Part shown: piece after piece, positions 1 through 15,046 of the stretch
Numbering within the stretch: the first letter of the stretch is position 1
How the letters are laid out: the number at the start of each line of letters is the position of its first letter
Assembly: GCF_022478115.1 (NCBI RefSeq)
Contig: NZ_JAKGSC010000001.1
Location: 1 to 64,000 of the forward strand
Source: Tenacibaculum aquimarinum
GTDB taxonomy: Bacteria; Bacteroidota; Bacteroidia; Flavobacteriales; Flavobacteriaceae
DNA length: 64,000 nucleotides
Direction of reading: 5' to 3'
Position numbers and translations under genes: made by a program
The notes under the pieces: generated by a model
What the model was told of the DNA's origin: nothing
The model's database searches: none
The model's input: the letters and a program-made list of their open reading frames with translations, nothing else

Positions 1-6577
<6,577 letters not shown>

Positions 6578-7555
6578 TTACCTCAACTTAAAATGCATCT
6601 CAACAGGTATATGATCAGAAGCCTCACCAAACTGAGTTAACACTTTTCCATCTAAATATTCTATTGATTTTTTTGTGTAAAAAATATAGTCAATTCTTTC
6701 AACCGGGTTTTTAGTATCAAAAGTATTTCCTGGGTTTCCAGCATTAAAAGCAGCATTACCAACATCATTTAAAGCAAACATTTTCTGTATAATAGCTTCT
6801 TTGTCTCTTGCCCTTGAATTAAAATCGCCCAATAAAATTGTTGGATATTCATTCTTATAAGAATTAAACAACTCTAAAACTGCATTAAACTGATTTACTC
6901 TTGTTTGCTTATCAAAAGCTTCTAAATGCACATTTATAACTACAACCTCTTTATCTTCAATTACAACTTTAGTTACCTGAGCTAAACGTTCAATATATAA
7001 TGCATCTCTATAAAACGGAGCGTCTGCTACGCGCTCTAGAACTATACGTTTATATTCTTTTATAGGATATTTACTAATGACTGATTGCCCAGAATTCATT
7101 CTTCCAAAATGCATACTTGGTGGCCAATACGGAAAAGGAACATAGGTTTCATCCCAATTTGTACCTTCAGCTATATAATTGTAACCTAATTTTGCAATTT
7201 CATCTTGTTGATCTACATCGTAAGATCTTGCTGAAGCATAATCTATTTCTTGAAAAGCAATAATATCTGCTTTTACTTTTTTAAACTCAGATTTTACAAT
7301 TTCCAAGTTTTTATCAAACAACTCTTTTGGCTTTGCAATTGCGCGGTTATTTGTCATTCCACTTAAATACCCAATATTATAGGTTACAATGCTATAAATA
7401 CTATCATTATCGGTAGTTGTAGAATATTCCTTTGTAATTAATTTTTCATATTGACCTTCTTCCATTGTTGGTGATGAAGCCCACACAAAAAACAATGTAA
7501 AAGCAATTAATAATAAAAAAACGAACAAACTTAATACTCTAAAAAAACGTTTCAT
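6578..7555 (-). CDS. Endonuclease/exonuclease/phosphatase family protein, membrane anchored
   Basis: The 325-residue product starts with an uncleaved-looking signal anchor (about residues 5-27), so the catalytic domain should face the periplasm. The EEP fold motifs appear in order: TYNIGYLSG, DIIAFQEIDY (metal-binding Glu), INVHLEAF, LLGDFNSRARD, RIDYIFY and SDHIPVEM (catalytic Asp-His). The family includes nucleases and lipid or sugar phosphatases; substrate cannot be told from sequence. The start codon directly follows the stop of the upstream MscS gene with no gap, so the two are cotranscribed. Confidence 0.85.
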   Translation of the reverse strand: MKRFFRVLSLFVFLLLIAFTLFFVWASSPTMEEGQYEKLITKEYSTTTDNDSIYSIVTYNIGYLSGMTNNRAIAKPKELFDKNLEIVKSEFKKVKADIIAFQEIDYASARSYDVDQQDEIAKLGYNYIAEGTNWDETYVPFPYWPPSMHFGRMNSGQSVISKYPIKEYKRIVLERVADAPFYRDALYIERLAQVTKVVIEDKEVVVINVHLEAFDKQTRVNQFNAVLELFNSYKNEYPTILLGDFNSRARDKEAIIQKMFALNDVGNAAFNAGNPGNTFDTKNPVERIDYIFYTKKSIEYLDGKVLTQFGEASDHIPVEMHFKLR

Positions 7556-9172
7556 TTAGTGTTGATTTTTGGTAAATTCTTCTACTATCTTACTAATAGA
7601 AGTATTTATTTCTTCTTGGTTAATATTATATGCTAAATCTACGGTTTTTTTATCAGGAAATTGTTCAATCATAATTGTTGAAGAAGGAAAAGCAAATTCC
7701 ACACCCAATGCTTTTGCCAGTTTTACAATAGCAATATGAAACTTATGTTTTGAAGATTGCTCAACACCCCATTGTAAAGATTTAAAATACACATTTATCA
7801 TAATTAATAATGCCGAATCACCAAAACCAGTAAACTCTACATTATACGATTCTGATCTTGTTTCTGGATGCACAATAACAATTTCTCTTATTCCTTTTAC
7901 AAACGCTTCAATTAATTCTGGCGGCGTATCGTAACGAATACCTAACTCCGTATTATAACGTCTAAATAAACGTAAACCTTTATTATTGATTGTAATTTCT
8001 GCCAACTTACTATTCGGAATTTGATATATTGAAGTATCTACTCCACGTATTCTAGTTGACCTAAAACCAACCTCTTCAACTTCTCCAGAAATACTATCTG
8101 CTTCTACCCAATCTCCAATATGAAACGGTTTGTCTAAAAATATCATTACCGTTCCTATTAAATTCTTAACAGTGTCTTGAGAAGCCAACGCCAACGCCAA
8201 ACCTCCAATTGAAACCCCTGCAATTACAGCCGTAGTATCAATTCCTAATAAGGTTAACAGTTTTAAGAAACCTAAAAACAGTACAATACCTGTTAAAAAT
8301 TTATGCAAAATTGGCACTAATTGATCATCTAACCTTCCGTGTGTTCTTTCTGTAAATTCTGAATAAATTCTCATTACAACTTTCACTAATTTTAAGAATA
8401 CATAAATCCAAAAAACAGTTGCAGCTATATTTAAAATTAGAAAAACCCACTTATTTACATGCAAACCAAATCTTAAAGAAGGAAAAATAGTTTCTACAAA
8501 CCATATGCCAACCAACAAACTTATTGGATGCGCTAGCTTTTTTAAAACTGAGTTTATTTCTGCATTCTTGCTATGTGTTATTCTATATTGAATTTTTCTT
8601 AAGATGAAATATGAAATCCATCTACAGATAAAATAAATTACAAATGCTATTGCAATTAAAATAAGACTCATTATTGCTTGCCATAATTCTATACCAAATA
8701 ATTTTTTATGACCAACTTCTGGAACAAAATCTTGAATTTTTCTAACATACCAAGGATAAACCTGATTATAAAGAGCATCTATATTTTGTATTGTTTCTTC
8801 TGAATAATACCAACTTTTATCAGTTCTTTCAACAGAAATTAAAGGCATTCTGTCTGGAAACAACACATATTTATAAGATTTCACATAACCAATAGTATCG
8901 TTATAATTAGGATTTGTTGGTATTTTACTAAAATCTACAAACAAACCTTTTCCATCTAAAACCTGTTTTATTCTTTTCGCTTTTTTAATAGCCAAATCCT
9001 CGGGTAAACCTTTTATGGTTTTTGCTGCTTTCTCAGGAAAATAACTATCCGACTGTAAAAAATACAAGTGTGTATATATGGCAGCGTTTGGATTGGAAAG
9101 GTTTACGTTCTGTGTGTTTTGAGCAAAAGTAAACGTAGTTATAGTTAAAAATATAAAGAATAAGTTTCTCAT
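7556..9172 (-). CDS. MscS-family mechanosensitive ion channel
   Basis: Small-conductance mechanosensitive channels release solutes on hypo-osmotic shock. The start is placed at 9172 because the peptide from there is a clean signal sequence (MRNLFFIFLTITTFTFAQ); an in-frame ATG 39 bases upstream would add a polar, unlikely leader. The 538 residues include a periplasmic N-terminal domain of about 140 residues, several membrane helices, and the conserved pore helix and beta-domain (GVSIGGLALALASQDT, then KNLIGTVMIFLDKPFHIGDW). The long N-terminal extension is larger than in E. coli MscS. It forms a two-gene unit with the downstream nuclease-fold gene. Confidence 0.9.
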   Translation of the reverse strand: MRNLFFIFLTITTFTFAQNTQNVNLSNPNAAIYTHLYFLQSDSYFPEKAAKTIKGLPEDLAIKKAKRIKQVLDGKGLFVDFSKIPTNPNYNDTIGYVKSYKYVLFPDRMPLISVERTDKSWYYSEETIQNIDALYNQVYPWYVRKIQDFVPEVGHKKLFGIELWQAIMSLILIAIAFVIYFICRWISYFILRKIQYRITHSKNAEINSVLKKLAHPISLLVGIWFVETIFPSLRFGLHVNKWVFLILNIAATVFWIYVFLKLVKVVMRIYSEFTERTHGRLDDQLVPILHKFLTGIVLFLGFLKLLTLLGIDTTAVIAGVSIGGLALALASQDTVKNLIGTVMIFLDKPFHIGDWVEADSISGEVEEVGFRSTRIRGVDTSIYQIPNSKLAEITINNKGLRLFRRYNTELGIRYDTPPELIEAFVKGIREIVIVHPETRSESYNVEFTGFGDSALLIMINVYFKSLQWGVEQSSKHKFHIAIVKLAKALGVEFAFPSSTIMIEQFPDKKTVDLAYNINQEEINTSISKIVEEFTKNQH

Positions 9173-9299
9173 TAGATTGCAGTTTTCTATAGCCGGGAGA
9201 TTGTTAATCATCTGTTAAAGTAAAAACCAAAGTTAAACCTTTTTAAAATTTGAAGGTCTTAGATGTGTAAATAAATTATAACCTTAAAATAAAAAAAAG

Positions 9300-9758
9300 A
9301 TGAAACAGATAATAACAGTAGTAGCATTAATGTTTGCCGTAACTTTTACAGCACAAGCACAGAAAAAACAAAAAAGAGGAGATTCAGAAAAATTAACCGT
9401 TGCACAACAGGCCGATTTAAAACTTAAGAAAATGACTTTAGCTTTAGATTTAACCGAAAGCCAACAAAGCCAATTAAAACCAATTATAGCTGAGCAAGCT
9501 GCTGAAAGAAAAGCAATGCAAGAAAAGCGTAAGGCAATGAGAGATAGCGATAAAAAACCTAAAAAATTATCTGCAGATGAACGTTACGCTATGCAAAGCA
9601 AAAAGTTAGACAAACAAATTGCAATGAAAAGCAAATTAAAAAATATTTTAAATGACGAGCAATTTGCGAAGTTTGAAAAGAAGTTTGCTAAGCAAAAAGG
9701 GAAAATGAAAAGAAAGATGAATAAGAAGCGTAAAGGCAAAAAAGAGGATAGAAAATAA
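9300..9758 (+). CDS. Small secreted Lys-rich LTxxQ/Spy-like protein
   Basis: The 152-residue product has a signal peptide ending TAQAQ at about residue 20. The mature part is almost all charged helix, rich in Lys, Gln and Met. The segment ALDLTESQQSQLKPII resembles the LTxxQ motif of periplasmic Spy/CpxP-like proteins. Related Bacteroidetes proteins are annotated only as hypothetical or DUF4890-like. A role as a periplasmic chaperone or envelope-stress factor is inference. It is divergent from the MscS gene and monocistronic, followed by a strong terminator. Confidence 0.75.
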   Translation: MKQIITVVALMFAVTFTAQAQKKQKRGDSEKLTVAQQADLKLKKMTLALDLTESQQSQLKPIIAEQAAERKAMQEKRKAMRDSDKKPKKLSADERYAMQSKKLDKQIAMKSKLKNILNDEQFAKFEKKFAKQKGKMKRKMNKKRKGKKEDRK

Positions 9759-9786
9759 ATTAGTTTAGTTGATTAGTTTTTTGATT

Positions 9787-9827
9787 GAAAAACTCGGTTT
9801 CGGTAAAAGGAAATCGAGTTTTTTTTG
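9787..9827 (+). terminator. Rho-independent terminator
   Basis: A 13-bp stem (9789-9801 with 9810-9822, one G.U pair) with an 8-base loop runs into a T tract ending at 9826, 30 bases after the stop of the Spy-like gene. Confidence 0.85.
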
Positions 9828-9869
9828 TGTTTTAAATTTAGTTTGATTCTAAACTTATTTTTAAATAAC

Positions 9870-9926
9870 TTCGCTAACGTTGAATATTAACAATTAAAAC
9901 TGTGAATATTCTTTTACATTAGCGAA
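9870..9926. repeat. Imperfect long inverted repeat at the 3' end of the carbonic anhydrase operon
   Basis: TTCGCTAA at 9870-9877 pairs with TTAGCGAA at 9919-9926. Inner arms GAATATT (9882-9888) and AATATTC (9905-9911) extend the pairing across a small bulge. It sits 32 bases past the stop of the minus-strand operon and lacks a T tract, so it may be a transcript 3'-end hairpin. Confidence 0.5.
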
Positions 9927-9957
9927 TCAATAAAAATAACTTGGTCAGTACGCCCAA

Positions 9958-10473
9958 CTATTCTTTAAACCAACTCGAATATTTTACATAATTATTGGCA
10001 ATTCGGTCAATTTCTCCAGAGATAAGTTCTTGCGAAATGTCTTTAACTTTCTTGGCAGGAACGCCCGCATAAATGCTTCCACTTTTAACGTGTGTGTTTT
10101 TTGTAACCACAGCTCCGGCAGCAATAATTGAATTCGATTCCACAATACAATCGTCCATAATTATGCTTCCCATACCAACCAAAACGTTGTCGTGAATTGT
10201 GCAACCGTGTACAATTGCATTGTGCCCAATAGACACATTATTGCCAATTGTTGTGGGCGATTTTTGATAGGTTGCATGGATTACCGCGCCATCTTGCACA
10301 TTAACCTTGTCGCCCATTTTTATAAAATGCACATCGCCTCTAATTACGGCGTTATACCAAATTGAGCATTCGCTTCCCATTTCTACATCGCCTAAAATTG
10401 TAGCATTTTCGGCTACAAATGTTCCTGCTGGAATTTGTGGGTGTTTTCCGTTTACTGTTTTTATTATTGGCAT
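9958..10473 (-). CDS. Gamma carbonic anhydrase family protein (left-handed beta-helix)
   Basis: The 171-residue product is made of hexapeptide repeats with the gamma-CA arrangement of metal-ligand histidines: H66 (DGAVIHATYQ), H84 (SIGHNAIVHG) and H89. The length matches the short YrdA/PaaY-type family, which lacks the acidic loop of archaeal Cam. Carbonic anhydrase activity is possible but unproven for many short members; the protein is cytosolic and trimeric in known relatives. Its start overlaps the end of the upstream CxC-protein gene by 10 bases, so it is the last gene of the LytTR operon. Confidence 0.88.
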   Translation of the reverse strand: MPIIKTVNGKHPQIPAGTFVAENATILGDVEMGSECSIWYNAVIRGDVHFIKMGDKVNVQDGAVIHATYQKSPTTIGNNVSIGHNAIVHGCTIHDNVLVGMGSIIMDDCIVESNSIIAAGAVVTKNTHVKSGSIYAGVPAKKVKDISQELISGEIDRIANNYVKYSSWFKE

Positions 10474-11036
10474 AGTAGTTTCTTTTTAAGTTTTTGATAA
10501 GAGTAGCGTCTATTCTTTCGTTTGTATGACTTTCCTTTTATCATTCCAAAAACTTCATTTGTTTTCGGAAAATATTTAAGTGAACTTTCAAAACAACCTT
10601 CAAGTGCATAATCATTTTCCGTTTCATTTGGAAGTTTAAATCCTGTTCTTTTAGGTTTATATGTTGCAAAAATATACGTTTTACCTTTTTTAAACTCTTG
10701 AATACTTGCACGACAATCAGCTCCATCAGTATCAAAAATCTCAATAATTCTTCTATTTTCTTTTCCTTTAATAACTTCTATTATTTCAACTCTAATAGAC
10801 TCTCCAAGATCATAGGAATTATCAAATTCATTTTCAATTTGTGCTTCATTAAATTTTTCGAAATCAAAATAACGTTTACCTTCTTTTGTATGATAAACAT
10901 GTTCAATAACTTTTCCTTTTACAACTAGTTCAGACAATGGAGCTAGTTTCATAAAATTCCCACCCCATTCGCAATCACAAGCAAATATCTTATTAGAAAA
11001 ACAAAGAACAGTTAAGATGATTAATATTTTTCTCAT
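10464..11036 (-). CDS. Secreted CxC protein, NTR/TIMP-like
   Basis: This 190-residue protein has a signal peptide ending at about residue 19 (NKIFA), so the mature protein starts with Cys-Asp-Cys. An N-terminal CxC followed by a beta-rich domain with later cysteines (DGADCRASI, LEGCFESS) is the hallmark of NTR/TIMP-like proteins, and bacterial members are known only as hypothetical. Metalloprotease inhibition is therefore only a suggestion. The start lies 2 bases after the response-regulator stop and the end overlaps the carbonic anhydrase start, so it belongs to the two-component operon. Confidence 0.7.
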   Translation of the reverse strand: MRKILIILTVLCFSNKIFACDCEWGGNFMKLAPLSELVVKGKVIEHVYHTKEGKRYFDFEKFNEAQIENEFDNSYDLGESIRVEIIEVIKGKENRRIIEIFDTDGADCRASIQEFKKGKTYIFATYKPKRTGFKLPNETENDYALEGCFESSLKYFPKTNEVFGMIKGKSYKRKNRRYSYQKLKKKLLCQ

Positions 11037-11038
11037 AT

Positions 11039-11770
11039 CTATTTAAAATAAGACAACAAATTAGCTTTTTTAGAGGCAGAAACTAAAATTTCTTTTCCGT
11101 TGGAAACAATAACACTTCCACCCTTTCCTTTTTTGTATTTTGTAATTGCATTTACGTTTACTAAATACGATTTATGAATTCTTGCAAATGTGTATTCTTT
11201 TAAAATATCTTCAAAATACTTCAACGTTTTACTGACTAATTTTTTAGAGTTTGCTAAATGAATTTCGGTATAATTATCGTCTGCTTTGCAGAAAACAATA
11301 TCGTTGATATCTAAAACTTCAAAGCCATCTTGTTGCGGAATGGTTATTTTTCCTGAAGCTGAATTTGTTATTGGCGTTAAAATTTGATGTTGTAATTGAT
11401 TCTCTTTTTCTTTAATTTCGGTAACAATATTTACGGCTTTAATCAGCTCATCTATAGAAATTGGTTTTAGTAAATAATAACTTGCATGGCTGTTTAAGGC
11501 CTCAATTGCGTAATGATCGTAAGCAGTTACAAAAACCGTTTCAAAAGTTCTGTCTTCCACTTTTTCTAACAAATCGAACGCATTTCCAAACGGCATTTCT
11601 ACGTCTAAAAACACTAAATCTAACTCGTGTTTTTCAATTAATTTATACGCATCTTCAATATTACTTGCTTCACCTAACAACGTTACATTTGGGCAATATT
11701 TACCAATATAATTACGGAGAATTTCTCTGCTTATTTGTTCGTCTTCTACTAATATTGCTTTTAGTTTCAT
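11039..11770 (-). CDS. LytTR-family response regulator
   Basis: The 243-residue product has a receiver domain (residues 1-about 120) with acidic pair E9/D10 and phospho-acceptor D56 in FLDVEMP, then a LytTR DNA-binding domain (about 142-243) with FCKADDNYTEIHL and FARIHKSYLVNVNAI. LytTR regulators bind short direct repeats spaced about two helical turns apart, and such an array lies upstream of this operon (14901-14953). Its partner is the LytS-type kinase encoded upstream. A structured RNA element fills the 106-base gap between the two genes. Confidence 0.93.
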   Translation of the reverse strand: MKLKAILVEDEQISREILRNYIGKYCPNVTLLGEASNIEDAYKLIEKHELDLVFLDVEMPFGNAFDLLEKVEDRTFETVFVTAYDHYAIEALNSHASYYLLKPISIDELIKAVNIVTEIKEKENQLQHQILTPITNSASGKITIPQQDGFEVLDINDIVFCKADDNYTEIHLANSKKLVSKTLKYFEDILKEYTFARIHKSYLVNVNAITKYKKGKGGSVIVSNGKEILVSASKKANLLSYFK

Positions 11771-11782
11771 GCTTAATTTTTT

Positions 11783-11860
11783 GAAGCTATTTCCTGCTTT
11801 CCGTTATATCTTTTTTTATGAAAAATAAAAAAAGGATGCCACTTCAATCAGGGCTAAGTT
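11783..11860 (-). ncRNA. Flavo-1-like structured repeat element, copy 1
   Basis: Reading on the minus strand it starts TTAGCCCTGATTGAAG and ends AAGCAGGAAATAGCTTC. AGC/GCT and CCTG/CAGG pair to close the structure, and a T-rich/A-rich central arm (CATCCTTTTTT with AAAAAGATATA) forms an inner hairpin. It lies in the kinase-regulator gap of the LytTR operon in the sense direction. Similar elements recur elsewhere in the window. The Flavo-1 identification is from memory. Confidence 0.65.
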
Positions 11861-11876
11861 TATTTGCTTACTTCTT

Positions 11877-14066
11877 TTACTTCTTTAAAAAAACGTCCAC
11901 TTTGGTTCCGCTTCCGTCTTTAGAAACATCAGCAATTGTTACTGATATTCGCTCTTTATACATATCGTTTAAAATGGCAATTCTGTTTTTAATAGTGCTC
12001 ATTCCTTTCGATTTTTGCTTCAACTGATTTTTAGTTTTTAACGCTTGCGATTGCTTTCTTCCAATTCCGTTATCTTCAATTGAAATCTGAAGTGTTTCAG
12101 CATCTTTTTGAGCTATAGAAATAGATAAATTTCCTTTTTCTTTACGGTAACGTAAACCATGCCAAATGGCATTTTCAATATATGGTTGCAACAACATTGG
12201 CGGAATTGAAAATTGGTCTAAATCAATATTTTTATCCACATTAATTTGATAATCGAACTTGTCTTTAAAACGATTATGCTCTAATTTCACATACAATTCC
12301 AACAGCTCAATTTCTTTTGTAAACGGAATAAAATCTTCATCAGAATTCTCTAAAACAGAACGCATTAATACCGAAAATTCAGATAAATATCGATTTGCAT
12401 TTCGCTCATCATTTACTGCAATAAAACTATTTACTGAGTTTAAAGCATTAAAAATAAAATGCGGATTCATTTGTGAGCGCATCGATTTTAATGCCAATAA
12501 GTTATTTGCAAGCTTTTGTTGCTTTGTGGTTCTAAACATAAAATACGCCAACAAACTCATCAATAAAAAACCAGCAATTAACGAGTAAATTATGTATTGT
12601 TGTCGCTTATTACTTTCTTGGGTAAGTTGCTGATCTTTATACGCTAAACTTATTTTACTTTTATTTAATTCTTTGTCTTTCTCCAGGCTAGAAATTCTGT
12701 TTTGGTTGTCAGAAATCTTTTTAGAAAAACGTTTTGTCTGTTGAATTTCCTGTTGTTTTCTCACATAGTCTTCATCAACCAACTTTACATATTCTTTGTA
12801 ATTCTTTAACGCTTCTGCATCATTTCCAACAGTTGCAAAAGCTTCAGAAATTCTTCGAGTTGCGTCTTTTTCCACTTCAAAATCGCCTTCTTTTTTTGCT
12901 TCACTTTTACTCTTTTTAAAATAACTAATTGCAGCAGGATATTCTTCTTTTAACAAATACGCATTTCCAATTTTATAGTTTATTTTTTGCGTATTTATAG
13001 AGTCTTTATTTATTGCAACTGGAGCTTCTAATTCTAAACTTTCAATTTGTTCTGCTTCTTCTAAAGTTTGCTGACGTAGCTTAATTTCATCATCATACCT
13101 ACTAGATTTATTGTAATAATCTGCTACTCTTTCTTGCTCTTTTAAAGAACGTTTTTTGTTTTCTTTAGAAGCTAAATCCAATGAGTTTTTAAACAATGTT
13201 TCCGCTTCAATAGTATTACCAAGATTTGCAGAAACCTCTGCTAATTTTGAATTTAAATCCGTAATTTTTGGTGTTACTAAATTTTTCTTTGCAACATTTA
13301 ATGCCGTTTGATAGTGCGTTTTTGCTTGTGCAAATTTTTGCTGAGCCAAATACACATCACCCAAACCTTCATTCACCACAATCACCTGATAACTAGTTAA
13401 TTTACTATTTAAAAGTGTTTTATAGTTTTGCTCGCTGTCTTTGTATTTTTTAAACAAAAATTTATTTTTAGCCAACTGCAAACGCGTATCTACTTTGTCA
13501 TTTAAGCCAAGTGAAATCGTATAATTTTCTATCGCTAAATCATATTGTTTCCAGTACGAATACACATCTCCTAATATTTTATAAGCAGTTGCATTTTTAT
13601 CTTTAGCATTGTTGTTTTTTAAAGCTTTAGTTATAAATGAAAGACTTTTATCAATATCTTTTTTCTTATAGAAATCAGCCGAATCTAATAAATGAGTTTG
13701 ATTTACAACTCTAGACTTAGACACATATTTAGACTTTCTTTTTTGTGGAAATCCTTCCACCAAAATCTTAACATCTTCGTCTGACTTTATTGTATAACGA
13801 ACTGTTTCAAAATCTGGATGACTAACTATTAACTCATCATTTATATTGGCTTTTACTTTATAAATCCCATTAAAATCGGCAAATGAAGTTCCAAAACCAT
13901 TTACCTTAACCTCGGCATCTTTAATAGTATTGTTATATTCTTTGTCTACAACCCTTACTTTAACTATAAAGGATTTTGAATTTGATATTGCTTCATTTTC
14001 TTGCGAAAACAAAGAAAAAACAACTCCAAAAAGGAATATAAAAAGTATGTTAATTTGTTTACTCAT
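11877..14066 (-). CDS. LytS-type sensor histidine kinase with TPR and carboxypeptidase-regulatory-like domains
   Basis: The 729-residue protein has a signal peptide (about 1-21), a carboxypeptidase-D regulatory-like beta domain (about 31-105), several TPR units (about 125-430) and a coiled coil. One membrane helix (about 490-512) leads to a cytoplasmic His_kinase domain with SQMNPHFIFNALNS (phospho-acceptor H536) and a HATPase_c domain with DNGIGRKQS. The sensor half should be periplasmic, although TPR kinases of this class often have uncertain topology. It overlaps the stop of the upstream zinc-ribbon protein gene by one base (TAATG), so the pair is translationally coupled. Confidence 0.9.
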   Translation of the reverse strand: MSKQINILFIFLFGVVFSLFSQENEAISNSKSFIVKVRVVDKEYNNTIKDAEVKVNGFGTSFADFNGIYKVKANINDELIVSHPDFETVRYTIKSDEDVKILVEGFPQKRKSKYVSKSRVVNQTHLLDSADFYKKKDIDKSLSFITKALKNNNAKDKNATAYKILGDVYSYWKQYDLAIENYTISLGLNDKVDTRLQLAKNKFLFKKYKDSEQNYKTLLNSKLTSYQVIVVNEGLGDVYLAQQKFAQAKTHYQTALNVAKKNLVTPKITDLNSKLAEVSANLGNTIEAETLFKNSLDLASKENKKRSLKEQERVADYYNKSSRYDDEIKLRQQTLEEAEQIESLELEAPVAINKDSINTQKINYKIGNAYLLKEEYPAAISYFKKSKSEAKKEGDFEVEKDATRRISEAFATVGNDAEALKNYKEYVKLVDEDYVRKQQEIQQTKRFSKKISDNQNRISSLEKDKELNKSKISLAYKDQQLTQESNKRQQYIIYSLIAGFLLMSLLAYFMFRTTKQQKLANNLLALKSMRSQMNPHFIFNALNSVNSFIAVNDERNANRYLSEFSVLMRSVLENSDEDFIPFTKEIELLELYVKLEHNRFKDKFDYQINVDKNIDLDQFSIPPMLLQPYIENAIWHGLRYRKEKGNLSISIAQKDAETLQISIEDNGIGRKQSQALKTKNQLKQKSKGMSTIKNRIAILNDMYKERISVTIADVSKDGSGTKVDVFLKK

Positions 14067-14800
14067 TAGTATCTTTTATGCTCTTTACTCCTAAAAATAT
14101 TTAAACATCTTTGAAAAAAATTAGGTTTTTCTGCAACAGCAATCATTCCTACAGTTACAACTTCCCCTAAAATACTATCATCTTCTTCCATTAGAATTAC
14201 AAGTGGCTTTTTAATTGATAAAATATCAATTTCTTGAGTCTTTAAACCTATAAAAGAAACAACTAAGATATGAGACTTTCTTTTTTTATTGGGTATTTCT
14301 ATAGAAAAATTTCCATCAAAATCTGTTTCTACCCCAATAGTTGTTCCTTTTAAAATAATTGCTGCACCTGGTAAAGGCCCAGTAATATCTTTAATAGTTC
14401 CTTTTATTAAAATACTATCCGTCTTAACTTCTTTATCTAAAAAAACAGCCTCAATAGTTGGATTTACTTTTTTAAAATGATGACTTTCAACCTTATTTAC
14501 CTTACCTTGAGAAAACATTGGCTCAGCACCAGATATCATGGAAATTAAAGCAAAACTTGCAGCTACTTTAGATAAATTTTTATTTTGTGGAGTTTCAATT
14601 TCTCTTTCTAATTGAGTGTTTTTAAAACGACCACATACGTTTTTACTTCCCGAAACTATACTTGTAATTTTAGCATCTGTAAGTTTTGTAAAATCGATAA
14701 CTTCCTTATTACAACTTTTACAAAATTTCCCTTTTTGAACAGGACTCATTTTAGCCCAGTTTTCATGACATGGTTTTGGAATAGATAATTGATATTTCAT
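14066..14800 (-). CDS. Membrane protein with N-terminal Cys cluster and carboxypeptidase-regulatory-like domain
   Basis: The start at 14800 is chosen because the peptide from there begins MKYQLSIPKPCHENW, typical of a Bacteroidetes family; the longer frame adds 12 unlikely residues. C11, C27, C30 and C56 (KFCKSC, NVCGRF) may form a zinc site on the cytoplasmic side. A weak membrane segment (about 77-95) leads to a CarboxypepD-regulatory-like beta domain (about 125-210: IKGTIKD, GAAIILKGTTIG, TDFDGNFSIEIPN). The same type of domain opens the adjacent kinase, so the two proteins may interact. That partnership is inference from gene order and the TAATG coupling. Length is 244 residues. Confidence 0.75.
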   Translation of the reverse strand: MKYQLSIPKPCHENWAKMSPVQKGKFCKSCNKEVIDFTKLTDAKITSIVSGSKNVCGRFKNTQLEREIETPQNKNLSKVAASFALISMISGAEPMFSQGKVNKVESHHFKKVNPTIEAVFLDKEVKTDSILIKGTIKDITGPLPGAAIILKGTTIGVETDFDGNFSIEIPNKKRKSHILVVSFIGLKTQEIDILSIKKPLVILMEEDDSILGEVVTVGMIAVAEKPNFFQRCLNIFRSKEHKRY

Positions 14801-14900
14801 AATAATTAGTTTTAATTTCTTGGTAAACTTAAACACAAAAAACCAACCAAAAAAACGTGAAAACCCAATAAAATCAATCTAAACAAGCTTAAAAACATAG

Positions 14901-14953
14901 TTTACTCAATTCTTATTCTCGTTCACTCATTCAAAAGCACACTTTACTCATTC
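14901..14953. promoter_or_regulatory. Three direct repeats at 21-bp spacing, probable LytTR binding array
   Basis: TTTACTCAATT (14901-14911), TTCACTCATTC (14922-14932) and TTTACTCATTC (14943-14953) begin exactly 21 bp apart. LytTR regulators such as AgrA, ComE and AlgR bind short direct repeats spaced about two turns apart. The array is midway between the divergent starts at 14800 and 15047, so it could control both the LytTR operon and the VWA gene. Confidence 0.65.
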
Positions 14954-14973
14954 TAGTTTTTTTAATAAAAAAG

Positions 14974-14997
14974 TTGACGGTAGTTTTATACCATCAA
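14974..14997. promoter_or_regulatory. Imperfect inverted repeat upstream of the VWA gene
   Basis: TTGACGGTA (14974-14982) and TACCATCAA (14989-14997) match at 8 of 9 positions around a 6-base spacer, 50 bases before the start codon. It could be an operator or a 5' transcript hairpin. Confidence 0.4.
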
Positions 14998-15046
14998 ACT
15001 GATACAAACCGTAAAATAACTTATAACTTAAAAAAACTAAAACATT

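Noticed and set aside
11818-12027. Plus-strand ORF of 69 codons over the end of the kinase gene
   Set aside because: It is the complement of the structured element and the kinase 3' end, with no supporting context.
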